Part shown: positions 1 through 10,810 of the stretch, one piece after another | How the letters are laid out: every line of letters starts with the position of its first letter | How positions within the stretch are numbered: position 1 is the first letter of the stretch | Source of the DNA: Ryuthela nishihirai | Lineage: Eukaryota; Arthropoda; Arachnida; Araneae; Heptathelidae | NCBI GenBank assembly: GCA_038380435.1 | Contig: JAWZYU010000020.1 | Location: 41,820,307 to 41,884,306 of the forward strand | Direction of reading: 5' to 3' | Length of the DNA: 64,000 nt | Position numbers and translations under genes: made by a program | Notes under the pieces: model-generated | The model's database searches: none | The model's input: the letters and a program-made list of their open reading frames with translations, nothing else | Told to the model about the DNA's origin: nothing

Positions 1-75
1 TCACAATTAATTGTTGCCCCCACAAGCCAAATTCACACCACCCAACAATGCCAGGAATTACCCAATCAAACCCAC

Positions 76-1425
76 ATGGAAACTAACGATCATACACTAG
101 CTGACGACTCTGAAGGCACATGGACCGTATTTCAACATAGAAAAAGAACTAGGAGGCAATCTGCATCATCGGATAACGACACAATCTGTGATTTTACCGT
201 CAGCCACGATTATATACCAGTCCTCATATTCTCCACCCCTACTACCCTGCTAAAAAATTTGAACATAAATATCTTAACAAAGGAAATTAACTCAACAATA
301 GAGAAACCCACGGAAGCACGTTTTACACACAGAGGAGAGTTCTTAGTACATGTAAAAAACCAACAACAAGCAAAAAAACTAATGGCCCTCACACACATAC
401 ACAACATTGCAATCAAAACTAAACACCCCGAATCTTACAATAAGCCCTATGGATCGATTGAAGGAGTCGACAAACACCTCAGCGAACAAAGCATTCTTGA
501 GGCCTTAAAGGAATACGATGTACACAAAATTAAGAGAATAACATATGCACACCACACCATGGATGGCAGCACTATTCGCAGAAACACAGATAAAGTAATA
601 CTTTATTTTAACTCACTCCCCCTCCCACCTACCGTTGAACTAGGTTTCTCTAAATACACCGTCACCCCTTACACCAACCCACCTCCACAATGTATCAAAT
701 GCCAACGACACGGACACATCATTAAAATTTGCCGCAGCTCAGCTAGATGCAAGTATTGTGCCCAACCACATATGTCTACTGACTGTAAACGAAATCTACC
801 CCTTCTCTGCTGCAACTGTGGAGGGCCCCATGTTGCAACATATGGCAAATGCCCAGTCAGAATCAGGGCTATTAAAATAAAAACAGCTGCTGCTACTAAT
901 ATCTCTGTCACTAAACCTGTCATATCCACACACACCACATCCCCATCTACACTACCTACGCAGTTGCTTACAACCGCACCTCTTATCCCCACTCCTACAC
1001 CCTCCGCACAAACACAGCAAACAAGAAACATACATCCACCTACCAATTCCACTACCCTAATCCAAGCTCCATCAATAGACATTACCTCCACAACCATATT
1101 CCCTGAGTTACCCACTAGTAATGACCCCACTACCCTCACTTCTGATGAGGAATCACCTAACCAACCAATTCTACAGTCAGATGTTCCCTCATCTCCCAAA
1201 TTCTCCACAAAACGTGCTAAAAGAAACTACATCAGAAGAACCAGGACCAGGAGGACCCATGTACCAAGGAACCAATCCACACCTCCTCATCAATCAAACC
1301 TCACACAACAATTGTTACATCTCATTGTCCCTATTATAGATGCCCTTCTTCCCCCACAAAATAGATCCCCACAACTCAACCTAGCTATTCAGGCCATGGT
1401 GGCCCTTCTTCAACAGCTCCACTAA
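76..1425 (+). CDS. LINE ORF1 protein (gag-like, zinc knuckles)
   Basis: This 449-residue ORF starts at the ATG at 76. It should act as the nucleic-acid-binding, RNP-forming protein of the LINE. Residues about 208-262 carry three cysteine/histidine knuckles: CIKCQRHGHIIKIC, then CKYCAQPHMSTDC, then CCNCGGPHVATYGKC. This is the usual array in Jockey- and I-type ORF1. The segment before it (about 45-200) has the position of the RRM-like region of such proteins. The C-terminal 170 residues are a low-complexity Pro/Thr/Ser tail ending in basic patches. No internal stops or frameshifts are visible. The ORF stops at 1423-1425, and the ORF2 frame is already open there. Confidence 0.85.
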   Translation: METNDHTLADDSEGTWTVFQHRKRTRRQSASSDNDTICDFTVSHDYIPVLIFSTPTTLLKNLNINILTKEINSTIEKPTEARFTHRGEFLVHVKNQQQAKKLMALTHIHNIAIKTKHPESYNKPYGSIEGVDKHLSEQSILEALKEYDVHKIKRITYAHHTMDGSTIRRNTDKVILYFNSLPLPPTVELGFSKYTVTPYTNPPPQCIKCQRHGHIIKICRSSARCKYCAQPHMSTDCKRNLPLLCCNCGGPHVATYGKCPVRIRAIKIKTAAATNISVTKPVISTHTTSPSTLPTQLLTTAPLIPTPTPSAQTQQTRNIHPPTNSTTLIQAPSIDITSTTIFPELPTSNDPTTLTSDEESPNQPILQSDVPSSPKFSTKRAKRNYIRRTRTRRTHVPRNQSTPPHQSNLTQQLLHLIVPIIDALLPPQNRSPQLNLAIQAMVALLQQLH

Positions 1426-1496
1426 CTCCCCTCTCCTTTTTCCACTCTTGCTGCAGTTCCTCCCTCTACACTCCTAAACACCCCCCTCCCTGCACT

Positions 1497-4400
1497 TGCA
1501 TCCAATGGAATTGCAGATCCCTCCCAAACAAAATCTTTGAACTCAAAACCCTCACAAACCTCCATGTCATTCCTATATTGGCACTTAATGAGACACGAAT
1601 CCCAAACAACTTTATCTTTAAACCCTACATTATACACAGAGCAAACACTGCACGACCACATTCTAACTCCACCACATTAGTACACAAAAAATTCCCCCAT
1701 TGTCTGATACCTAACTCTAAAACATACACTTACATGGACATTGTTGGCATTAACATAAAACTACATGACACCACACTCAATATCTATAATGTATATTTCT
1801 ACAATAACATACAGATTAACACAAACTCCCTAATTAAAGATTTTGCACACATTTTCACACTCTCTCCTGGACCCAATATCATACTTGGTGACTTCAATGC
1901 CCATAACACATTATGGGGAAGCAGCTACACTAACAACAGAGGAAACACAATTGAAACTTTTATACAACACTTCAATTTGGCCATACACAATGATGGTTCA
2001 CCCACCTTCACCAAACCCCCTTACGAGTCAGTTCTAGACCTCATCCTTTCAACACCGGACATTTCACCCATTATAAACTGGCAAGTACACCATTCAACAT
2101 GGGCTAGTGACCACTTCCCTATCTTCCTCACCTTACAAGGCATTAAACCCACAGCCTACACAACAAAAACACACATCAACTGGCACAATTTCTCCACACA
2201 CTGTGAAACCAGCATCAACACAATAATACCCAACAACCTTAACACTTTCTACACATGTATCAACCAGAGCATACAACATAATAAATTCACCACCAAACAC
2301 ATGACTGGTTTCACCAAAAATCACCCAGAAATCACCAACCAACTTCAAATAAGGAGCAAAACAGAAGACACAGCCAGAAAACACCCCACTGTACTTGCTA
2401 TCACCACTTTCAACAAAGAAAATGCTAAACTCAGAAGAATCCGAATACAGACTAAACGAAAAGAATGGAAACACTTCTGCAACAATATAAACCCAAGAAC
2501 TGACTCTTCCCTCATTTGGTCTATCATTAGAAATCTTAAGACCCAGGCTCAACCCCTTGCCCACTGGCACACGATACTTTGGACAAACAACCTTTCTGCC
2601 AAACAAGGGGCTGACCTCTTTGCCACTCACCTTTTAACCATCAATCCCTTGGCTAATACACTTACATACCAACAACATTGCCAACACATGACCCAGAAAT
2701 TAACACAGGACTACCCTTGCACATTACCCGCTATCAATCATCCATTCCAACACTATGAACTACATATGGCAATACATCAGGCAAATAAAAAAAGCTCACC
2801 TGGACCTGATGACATTACATACAGTACTCTTAAACACCTAGGACCACAGGCACTTGACACTCTGCTACAATTATATAATGATTGTTGGCAAAATCACACC
2901 TTCCCCACACAATGGGAAGATATACACATCATTCCCCTACTTAAGCCTTCCAAGCCTCCCTCACAAGTAAGCTCTTACAGACCAATTGCTCTCACATCAT
3001 GTATACTTAAAATACTAGAAAGAATGGTGCTCTCAAGACTTAAATATTTCCTAGCAGTCAAAAAAACATTCCCCATTTGCCAAACTGGCTTTAGAGAGCA
3101 CATGTCTACCACAGATAATTTCTTTGACCTTATCACCTCAGCTGAAATGGCCATACAAAACAAAGAAATTCTTTGCTGAGTCTTTCTAGACCTTACCTCT
3201 GCTTTTGATACTGCCTCACACACCAGTATACTCTTCAAAATACAACAACTTGGTCTAACGGGAAACATTTTCCACTTCACTAAAAATTTCCTCACACAGA
3301 GAAAGGTTAAAGTCAAACTGGGGACTACCCTCTCTGACCCCCACATATTAACTAGAGGATTACCACAGGGCAGTGTGGTATCTCCCACATTATTTAACAT
3401 CCTACTACACGACCTCCCTACAACATTACAAAATGACACAAATTGCTCCATCTTTGCTGATGACATAGTACTCTGGACCAAAGGAAAGGATATTCCCACC
3501 ATACAAACCTCCCTACAATCAGCAGTCAACCAGGTCCTTGACTTTACCAATAAATGGGGATTAGCCATCTCTGCACCTAAATCTGCGGTTTTACCAATTT
3601 CACACACACCTCTACCTGTTAACCTTCTGAACATAAACATAAATAACCAACCTATACCCACTATCAAACATTACAAATACTTAGGGCTAACTATAGACCG
3701 ACAGCTAACATGGAAACAACACATCAAAAATACTCAACACACATGTAATGGAGCATTAAACATTCTCAGATCCATCACCAGAGCTAGCTGGGGAGCAAGT
3801 GATCAATCAATGATCACACTCATTAAAGCTTTCATCAACAGCAGACTTGAATATGGCCTGCTAGCTCTAAACTCTGCCTCACTCACAAACTTCAAGACTT
3901 TAGAGACAATCCAAACACGTGCCATCAGACTAGCCCTGGGTCTTAAAACTGGCTGCCCTAACTTGGCCACATGGGCAGAAGCAAACATGCCCCCTCTCGA
4001 ACACACCCGATACAAACTCACATGCAAGCATTATGTAAAACTCAAACACTTACACCCCACTCACCCCTCCATAAACAGAATAGAGTCTCATAGCAACATA
4101 TCTCCCACTGCTCAGGTCATAAAACTACACCCTCTTTACCACATTTGGAAAAATATCAAACCATTTAAACCAAGATACACACTCCCCTACTGGTCAATCA
4201 AAAAACCCACTATTTCTCTCACACTACCACACATAACACATAAACACAAACACCTCCAACAGGAACTGAAATTTGCTGCGGAACAACTCTTAGACTCCCT
4301 CCCTAACACAGCCCTCACAATTTTTACTGATGGTTCTCACCTTCCCAACACAACAAACGGCTCTGCTGCCTTCCACTCCCCACACCTCAACTTCTCCCAC

Positions 4401-5186
4401 ATAATTAAGATGAATCACGCAACAAACAGCACAGACACTGAGCTTGCAGCTATCCACATGGCCCTTGAATGGTCAATCACACAAACCTTACACAACATCC
4501 ATATTATCACAGACTCCAAATCTGCACTCCTCAGCATCAACAAACATAAATATAACCTTACACAAAACTATTCACTTTTTCACATACACAGACTTGCACA
4601 CAATATAATTGCCACTAACAAAACACTCACATTTCATTGGATCCCCTCACACTGTGCCATCACACACAATGACACTGCTGACCTCCTAGCTAAACAAGGG
4701 CACAACTTACCAATCCCAAATTATCACACACCTGTGACCTACAACTTTCATGCAAATGAACTGGATAATTCATTTCGCTCCATTTGGTTACAACACTGGA
4801 CACAACAAACAACACTTAAAAACACATTCCGTGCCACCATTGCTGCCACTCCACACACACTATACCTTAATTATCTACCACGAAGGGCCCAAACAGCCAT
4901 CCACCAATTGCGCACTGGCAGGACATGTCTTAATAAAGACCTGTTCATGATTAATGTTATCCCCTCTGCTCTCTGCTCCACCTGCCAGGTTATAGAGGAT
5001 ATACCCCATTTTCTCCTACACTGTCCAAAATACACTGCACATAGACTCACCCTTTTCCAAACACTCACAACACTTGGAACTACATATTTCACTACACAAA
5101 CTCTCCTCAATCCCACACACAAAAACAGCAAGGCCCATTTTAGGGCCTTGGCCAAATTCCTTCACTGCTCTGGGAGGTTTCCTTAA
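1497..5186 (+). pseudogene. LINE ORF2: APE endonuclease, reverse transcriptase, RNase H; one nonsense codon
   Basis: The recognisable protein starts at IQWNCRSLPNK (about 1500), with no ATG upstream in frame, so its start codon is uncertain. Endonuclease landmarks are ALNETRI (about 1580), LGDFNAHNTLWG (about 1885) and SDHFPI (about 2109). RT landmarks are PGPDDITYSTLK (about 2799), SYRPIALTS (about 2974), LPQGSVVSPTLFN (about 3360) and FADD (about 3452). RNase H acidic positions lie in FTDGS (about 4322), ELAAI (about 4440), TDSKSAL (about 4510) and NDTAD (about 4669). A Cys-rich CSTC...HFLLHC motif is near 4975-5030. The only lesion I see is a TGA at 3177-3179, where the family has Trp just before FLDLTSAFD. 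The frame is unchanged on both sides. The copy is therefore probably inactive by a single substitution. Confidence 0.88.
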
Positions 5187-5385
5187 TTGCTCCTCCTCTC
5201 CTTCTGTGCCCTATCTATACCCTTCCCTCCCTTTGGTTCTCCCTTTTTGTTCCTGGAGACTTTAGTATTAAAAGATCCAGGTGCCACCAAAAGATCCAAT
5301 AGGACAACTAAAAGAAGCACTTTGGACATTTTTCAGGATCAATAATAGTAACATTATCAAAAATAATATATTCAAAAAAAAAAAA

Positions 5386-5926
5386 TGTTTTTTTCTAACA
5401 CCTTCAAAAAAAAAATGAATAAAAAATAACTATTATTGTACTTCATTTATACTTTTTTACTACAACAAAAATAATATAATAACAATTGGGATATACCCTT
5501 TTCTTCTGTATTTTCAGTCTCAAAAAAAAAAAACTTATTTTATTTATTTTCATCCCCCTCTTTATTCTCAAAACAAATACAAACATTTTGACTATTTGTC
5601 TCACTCCGAATATTAATTTAATGTGCACATTAAACTTAAATATCCCCTCCTCTTCCACATTTCATATCTCAAAAAAAAAAGAAATAAAATTTTTTTTATT
5701 TTTTTTTTAGTTCTTATTGTTTCACACATTTTATCACATTTTCTCTCTCTATCCTATTAATGGATTACTTCAATGACTCACAAAAAAAAAAACATCTCAC
5801 CCTTATGATATAATTTCCTTTATCATACTTACAACATATCCCCTCATTTCTTAATAAAAAAATTAATCACAAAACTTACTCACACTTCAACCTCACCTGT
5901 TCCCCTCCCCACCCCCTCTGCATCTT
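5386..5926. other. AT-rich homopolymer stretch without a gene
   Basis: Runs of A and T dominate, for example at 5406-5414, 5522-5532, 5671-5710 and 5782-5791. Short ORFs here are Lys/Phe-rich artefacts. It could be decayed LINE tail plus flanking simple sequence. Confidence 0.6.
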
Positions 5927-6358
5927 CCTTTCAACCACTGGGCGGCCTGCGGCCAATTGCCCTCTGCCACTATGTAAGGTTGCTGGCCTTTCACTATGCC
6001 AGCCCAATTTTTTCTGTTGTTCTACTGCACCCACAGCCAACTTAGCACATGGACCTGATGATAAGAGGGCCGAGGTCCACTTTACAAAGAGGTCCAGGGA
6101 AAGATGAGTTTTGTTTGAAGAAGAAGAAGAAGACCAGCCTCTCCCTTTCAACCACTGGGCGGCCTGCGGCCAAATGCCCTCTGCCACTATGTAAGGTTGC
6201 TGGCCTTTCACTATGCCAGCCCAATTTTTTCTGTTGTTCTACTGCACCCACAGCCAACTTAGCACATGGACCTGATGATAAGAGGGCCGCGGTCCACTTT
6301 ACAAAGAGGTCCAGGGAAAGATGAGTTTTGTTTGAAGAAGAAGAAGACCAGCCTCTAA
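5927..6358. repeat. Tandem duplication of a 217-bp unit with a GAA-rich end
   Basis: The sequence starting CCTTTCAACCACTGGGCGG at 5927 recurs at 6144, an offset of 217 bases. The two copies are nearly identical through the GTTTGAAGAAGAAG run and ACCAGCCTCT. On the minus strand the unit ends in CTT repeats. I do not recognise the family. It could be a dimeric interspersed repeat or a local duplication. Confidence 0.85.
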
Positions 6359-7137
6359 CTATACAGGACTCTATGTTTGTCAAGTTTTGTGCGCCCTCTT
6401 TGGGATTTTTTTTTTGCATAGCAGTGCCGTGGGAAAAGTCGAATAGGATTAGCCAATTAAACTCTTTTTTTCGCCGACAGATGGCAGGAGTAAGCAGTTT
6501 CCAGATATGCTTCAATGCATAGTCATAGAAATTTTCCTCTAAAAAAGAATCTAGTAATCATTACAGATTATATTCTGCATTTCGAGCATAAAGATCACTT
6601 CTTTAACACAGGATAAGTTTATTTTTCAATTTATGTCTAATCTCAATGTCCTTTATTTTCTCTTTAAAGTGAGTACCATCATTGAATTTTCAAATCAAAT
6701 TTCTTTTTCCATTATCCCAAGTAATCTTTTTCGCTCATGTCTGCTATCAATAATGCAGTAATGTTTACTCATGCTCCTGAAGATCTCATCAATCCGAAAT
6801 TTTATCCGCTAACCGCGTTGACATCTTCAATCCGCATTAACTTTAATCTTTTATCATCCGAGAGCTTTCAAATGCGAACATATGCATTCCCATAGGGCTC
6901 TAAATATTAGATACAATTCCGTGTTAAGTCAATAAGCAAGCAGTCAGACGCAGAGCTGAGGAACTTCTCTTAAATAAGGTTTTCAGTTAAACTGATTGAA
7001 GATAAATTAAAGATCTGAATCTAATCAATTTAAATCTCCAACAATACGCAAAACTAAAACATTTGAAAACTTAGTTCGTTCTGCAAAAGTATCATTGAAA
7101 AATTGACGAAAATTAAAATAATAATTACCTAACTGCT
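6359..7137. other. No recognised feature
   Basis: Unique-looking AT-rich sequence. No ORF with recognisable family motifs and no clear repeat seen. Confidence 0.5.
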
Positions 7138-7893
7138 AGTAGTTAGCACGCTTGGCTACTGATCTAAGGGACCTGGGTTCGAACCCCTGGTAAGGATTGT
7201 ATTGGATTGTTTTACCACTGAGCGGCACTTTTTTGCACATCATGGGCTAAATGGCCAGGCCACAAGGACCCCGAAGTCTCAGAGAAGGTTGGGGGAGGGG
7301 ACCCACTGGAACAGCTGTTGAGAGACAGATGGTAGCCTCCCGTCAAGGCCATCCAGCGTGTTCTTTAACGTTCACAGGGTATGGCTCTCCCGCACACGGG
7401 GCACGGCTTAACGTCCCATCCGACGGACGGCGGCCTTTTCAAGCCCATCGGTGTCCCCTACTGACCGTGGGCAGGGCGGGGAAATTTTGCGGAGATAGAT
7501 CTCAACGCTGACCCAGCTGGGACTCGAACCTGGGAACTATAGATTACGAGCCTGGCGCGCTGCCGACTGAGCCACCCCTGGCAAGGCTTGGTGGTGTATG
7601 TTGTTTTTCTGCTGAGGTCCTGCCATCCTCACAGACCTTCTACTATGGCATATAAACTGATAGGCTACTGTCAGACCTATGTGGCAAGCAGCTGCTTGAG
7701 GGTTTTTTTTTTTTATTTTATTTTTTTAAATATAATGGCATATAAACTGACGGGCTCCTGTCAGACCTATTGTGGCAAGCAGCTGCTTGAGGGGGTATTT
7801 TTTAATTTTTTTAAAAAATATTATGGCATATAAACTGACGGGCTCCTGTTAGACCTCTGTGGCAAGCAGATGCTTGAGGCGGTATTTATTTAT
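7138..7893 (+). mobile_element. SINE2 copy (tRNA-derived), split by SINE1, with triplicated tail
   Basis: The head at 7138-7196 has an A-box-like TAGTTAGCACGCTTGG and a B-box-like GGTTCGAACCC. The body resumes at about 7582 after an inverted SINE1. The 3' part, about 75 bp from GGCATATAAACTGA to GCAGCTGCTTGAGG, then occurs three times in tandem (about 7648-7711, 7738-7793, 7825-7880), separated by T-rich spacers. The spacers look like successive tails, so the tail itself was amplified. Confidence 0.8.
7197..7582 (-). mobile_element. SINE1 copy, inserted in SINE2
   Basis: A full-length tRNA-derived SINE read on the minus strand. The tRNA-like head is at the right end near 7500-7575 (GGTTCGAGTCCCAGCTGGG), the body carries the conserved GGATGGGACGTTAAGCCG-type block, and the tail near 7200-7225 reads TAAAACAATCCAAT. 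The flanks CTGGTAAGG (left) and CTGGCAAGG (right) look like a target duplication inside the SINE2 head. Confidence 0.85.
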
Positions 7894-8218
7894 TATTTAC
7901 TTGCAAATCTTAGTAAAATTGAGTGTAACGGTTATGGCTTTCGCTTTAGCACGTTTTATTAACTTTTCAAATCAATTATTTAACTTGTCACTGTTGCTGT
8001 TAAATATTCTATCTTCGACAGCTCTTTAAATACAGAACGAATATTATCATTATGAGATCGAGATTTTTATGAGATCTTTAAATTGTCTTCAGTCACATCG
8101 GTAAATAGCTTGCTTAAGTAGTTACTGAATTATGCATACGAGTTACTGTTAAACGCTGAGTATATATATGAATTCTTCGCTAAGGTTCATACATGGAGAT
8201 TTAGCCAATAAAGATCTC
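7894..8218. other. No recognised feature
   Basis: AT-rich sequence between two SINE clusters. Nothing identified. Confidence 0.5.
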
Positions 8219-8945
8219 CTCAAGAAGCTGCTTATCACAGAGGTCTAACAGAAAGAAGCCTGTCAGTTTATACGCCATAGCAAAAGGTCTGTGAGGATTG
8301 GGTTGGGCTGTTTTACCTCTGAGCGGCACTTTTTTGCACACCATGGGCTAAATGGCCAGGTCACATGGACCCCGAAGGCTCAGAGAAGGTTGGGGGAGGG
8401 GACCGACTGGAACAGCTGTTAGGAGACAGATGGTAGCCTCCCGTCAAGGCCATCCAGCGTGTTCTTTAACGTTGGATTGTTTTACCTCTGAGCGGCACTT
8501 TTTTGCACACCATGGGCTAAATGGCCAGGTCACATGGACCCCGAAGGCTCAGAGAAGGTTGGGGGAGAGGACCCACTGGAACAGCTGTTGGGAGACAGAT
8601 GGTAGCCTCCTTATCAAGGCCATCCACTGAGTTCTTTAACATACACGGGGCCACGGTTTAACATCCCATCCGACGGACTTTTAGAGCCCATCGGTGTCCC
8701 CTACTGACCGTGGGCAGGGCGGGAAATTTTGTGGAGATAAATCTCAACGCTGACCCAACTGGAACTCGAACCTGCGAACTACAGATTACGAGCCTGGCGC
8801 GCTACCGACTGAGCCACCCCCGCCCAAGTCTGTGAGGAAGGTGAAACCTCAGCAGATAGACAACACCAACATCCGTGCCTTCCCAGGCGCTCAAAGCCCG
8901 GTCCCTGTTATCAGTAGCCAAGCACGCTAACCACTCGGCTGCACT
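8219..8945 (-). mobile_element. SINE2 copy split by a SINE1 dimer
   Basis: The minus-strand SINE2 tail (CTCAAGAAGCTGCTTATCACAG on the plus strand) is at about 8219-8297. Its tRNA-like head is at about 8826-8945. The two parts join at the duplicated target AAGGTCTGTGAGGA / AAGTCTGTGAGGA. Confidence 0.85.
8298..8825 (-). mobile_element. SINE1 dimer: full-length unit plus 5'-truncated unit
   Basis: Read on the minus strand, a head-containing unit (about 8475-8825, with a short internal deletion) is followed directly by a second unit lacking its 5' half (about 8298-8474). One 13-14-bp duplication flanks the pair: 8284-8297 and 8826-8838, with one indel. The pair therefore behaves as a single insertion. 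Confidence 0.85.
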
Positions 8946-9099
8946 AGTCAACACGCTCTAAAAATGACAAACATAATCTTGAATAAGTCAGCAGCTGACA
9001 ACGAAATACGATTCACTGATGCATATCGGAATTTTTCACTGAAACATCAGTTGGACTATTTTTATTGTGTTCGATACCAATCCCTCAATTACTTGAAAT

Positions 9100-9779
9100 A
9101 GGGGGCCGGGGGGGGGCTCAGTCAGTAGCGCTCCAGGCTCGTAATCTGTAGTTCTCAGGTTCGAGTCCTAGCTGGGTCAACGTTGAGATTTATCTCCGCA
9201 AAATTCCCCGCCCTGCCCACGGTCAGTAGGGGACAGCGATGGGCTTGGAAAGGCCGCGGTCCGTCGGATGGGACGTTAAGCCGTGGCCCCGTGTGCGGGA
9301 GAGCCATACCCTGTGCACGTTAAAGAACACGCTGGATGGCCTTGACGGGAGGTTCCCATTTGTCTCCCAACAGCTGTTCCAGTGGGTCCCCTCCCCCAAC
9401 CTTCTCTGAGCCTTCGGGGTCCATGCGACCTAGCCATTTAGCCCATAGTGTGCAAAAAAGTGCCGCTCAGAGGTAAAACAACCTAACCCAACCACGCCCT
9501 GCCCATGGTCAGTAGGGGACACCGATGGGCTTGGAAAGGCCGCCGTCCGTCGAATGGGACGTTAAGCCATGGCCCAGGGTGCGGGAGAGCCATACCATGT
9601 GCACGTTGAAGAACACGCTGGATGGCCTTGACGGGAGGCTACCATCTGTCTCCCAACAGCTGTTCCAGTGGGTCCCCTCCCCAAACCTTCTCTGAGCCTT
9701 CGGGGTCCATGTGACCTGGCCATTTAGCCCATGGTGTGCAAAAAAGTGCAGCTCAGAGGTAAAACAACCCAACCCGACC
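9100..9779 (+). mobile_element. SINE1 dimer: full-length unit plus 5'-truncated unit
   Basis: The full unit starts with GGGGGCTCAGTCAGTAGCGC and the B box GGTTCGAGTCC (about 9100-9492). A second unit starting inside the body (CGCCCTGCCCATGGTCAG) runs to 9779. A single target duplication, CTTGAAAT, lies at 9092-9099 and 9780-9787. The architecture is the same as in the pair at 8298-8825. Confidence 0.88.
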
Positions 9780-9787
9780 CTTGAAAT

Positions 9788-10154
9788 GGATTGCAATTCC
9801 ATATAAATACATAAAATGTCACGGCTTTATCGCGTTTCTTTTCGCACTATTTATGAATGGAGTGGGAAAAAAACAAATAAGACAGAAAATAAAGTAATAA
9901 AGATAGCTACACTTTTATATCGTTACTAAACATAAAATTTCATCTTCTTCAAACAATGTAACACTGATGAATCAGGCTCACTTTTTTTTATTTATTAACT
10001 TCCTGTTCCTTACGGTTTCGTTTCTTTCATTCACCCTTTTCTTTTTCGACAAACGTTTCTTATTCGAATAAATCGAAATCAGCATACAAATTGATTCATA
10101 AAATTCAAATCTAATTCGAAATCAGCATAGAAGAGAATTAATACGAAATAAAAA
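9788..10154. other. No recognised feature
   Basis: AT-rich sequence with A- and T-runs. Nothing identified. Confidence 0.5.
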
Positions 10155-10212
10155 AAAAACTGACAGTCTTCTGTCAGACCTCTGTGGCAAGTAGCTGCTT
10201 GAGGGGTATTAT
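10155..10212 (+). mobile_element. SINE2 3'-tail fragment
   Basis: Contains CAGACCTCTGTGGCAAG followed by GCTGCTTGAGGGG, the SINE2 tail, without body or head. Confidence 0.75.
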
Positions 10213-10424
10213 TATTAAAAAATTGATACTACTTGTATTAATTTTTTTATTTCAACCACTCCCAGACCTAGAAAAATAAAAGGGAGGTGGAGAGCAAGAT
10301 CGAGCCAGAACGCCGTTCTGGTATAAAAAATTTTTCTCCTTTTAAGCGACCTTTATTTTTATTTATTTTTCTTTTTGGGGGGGGGGGGGAATACGTATTA
10401 TGTACGACAAAACAATTTCGTCCC

Positions 10425-10645
10425 CTTAGTCCTGTAGAAATTAGTAGGGGGGAACCCCCTACTAATTTCTACAGGACTAAGTGTTCTGGCAACTGGTTTC
10501 TACAGGACTTAGTGATCTGGCAACCTTCGTGTCACGTGACAACGAAGGTTGCCAGATCACTGATTTCTAAAAAAATCGTTGCCAGATATTTTTTCTGAAT
10601 TTTGTAATCAACCATAGTGTTCGGATACTTTTTTGAGCGACTGTA
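10425..10645. repeat. Hairpin island ending in a Tc1-like terminal motif
   Basis: A perfect 27-bp inverted repeat lies at 10425-10451 and 10455-10481 with a 3-nt loop. A second palindrome at about 10510-10561 has 20-bp arms around the self-complementary GTCACGTGAC. The words CTACAGGACT and CTGGCAAC recur between them. At 10622-10645 the sequence reads CGGATACTTTTTTGAGCGAC then TGTA; its reverse complement recurs at 15764-15787. This looks like one end of a Tc1-like or foldback element. No partner end was found here. Confidence 0.6.
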
Positions 10646-10810
10646 CAATACCTCAAACGGCCTACTCATATGCTTCCAATGGTGGGGATTTGAGGCATAT
10701 TTGAAATTAATGGGATTGAAGAGTTAAGAATTTGATATGCAGGAATTTAGAAAATATACGTTATTCAACATTGTAAGGGTAGTAATTGCATAGCATGTCA
10801 CTGTAATGCT

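Larger units (their letters stand above)
1..5385 (+). mobile_element. Jockey/I-like non-LTR retrotransposon, nearly full length
   Basis: The element has two ORFs in LINE order: a zinc-knuckle ORF1 and an endonuclease-RT-RNase H ORF2. A C-rich 3' UTR and an A-run at about 5374-5385 follow. Both proteins are rich in Asn, Thr, Pro and His because the sense strand is AC-rich. The 5' end lies at or before the window edge, so no target-site duplication can be checked. The 3' limit is approximate because several A-runs follow in AT-rich sequence. Having only one nonsense codon in about 5.1 kb of coding sequence suggests a fairly recent insertion. A C-terminal RNase H domain fits the I/Jockey superfamily, but the clade was not tested by phylogeny. 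Confidence 0.9.

Noticed and set aside
1422..1661. Minus-strand ORFs opposite both LINE ORFs (for example 669-1208, 2975-3667, 4871-5155)
   Set aside because: They are shadows of an AC-rich coding strand and contain no family motifs.
3177..3179. Selenocysteine or programmed readthrough at the in-frame TGA of ORF2
   Set aside because: LINE ORF2 proteins are not known to use it. Trp (TGG) is expected at this position, so a single substitution is simpler.
7251..7511. ORFs in the SINE copies (proteins such as those starting MARPQGPRS or ending KPIGVPY)
   Set aside because: The same pseudo-proteins recur at every SINE1 copy, on both strands, with boundaries set by the repeat. They are incidental frames of a tRNA-derived SINE.
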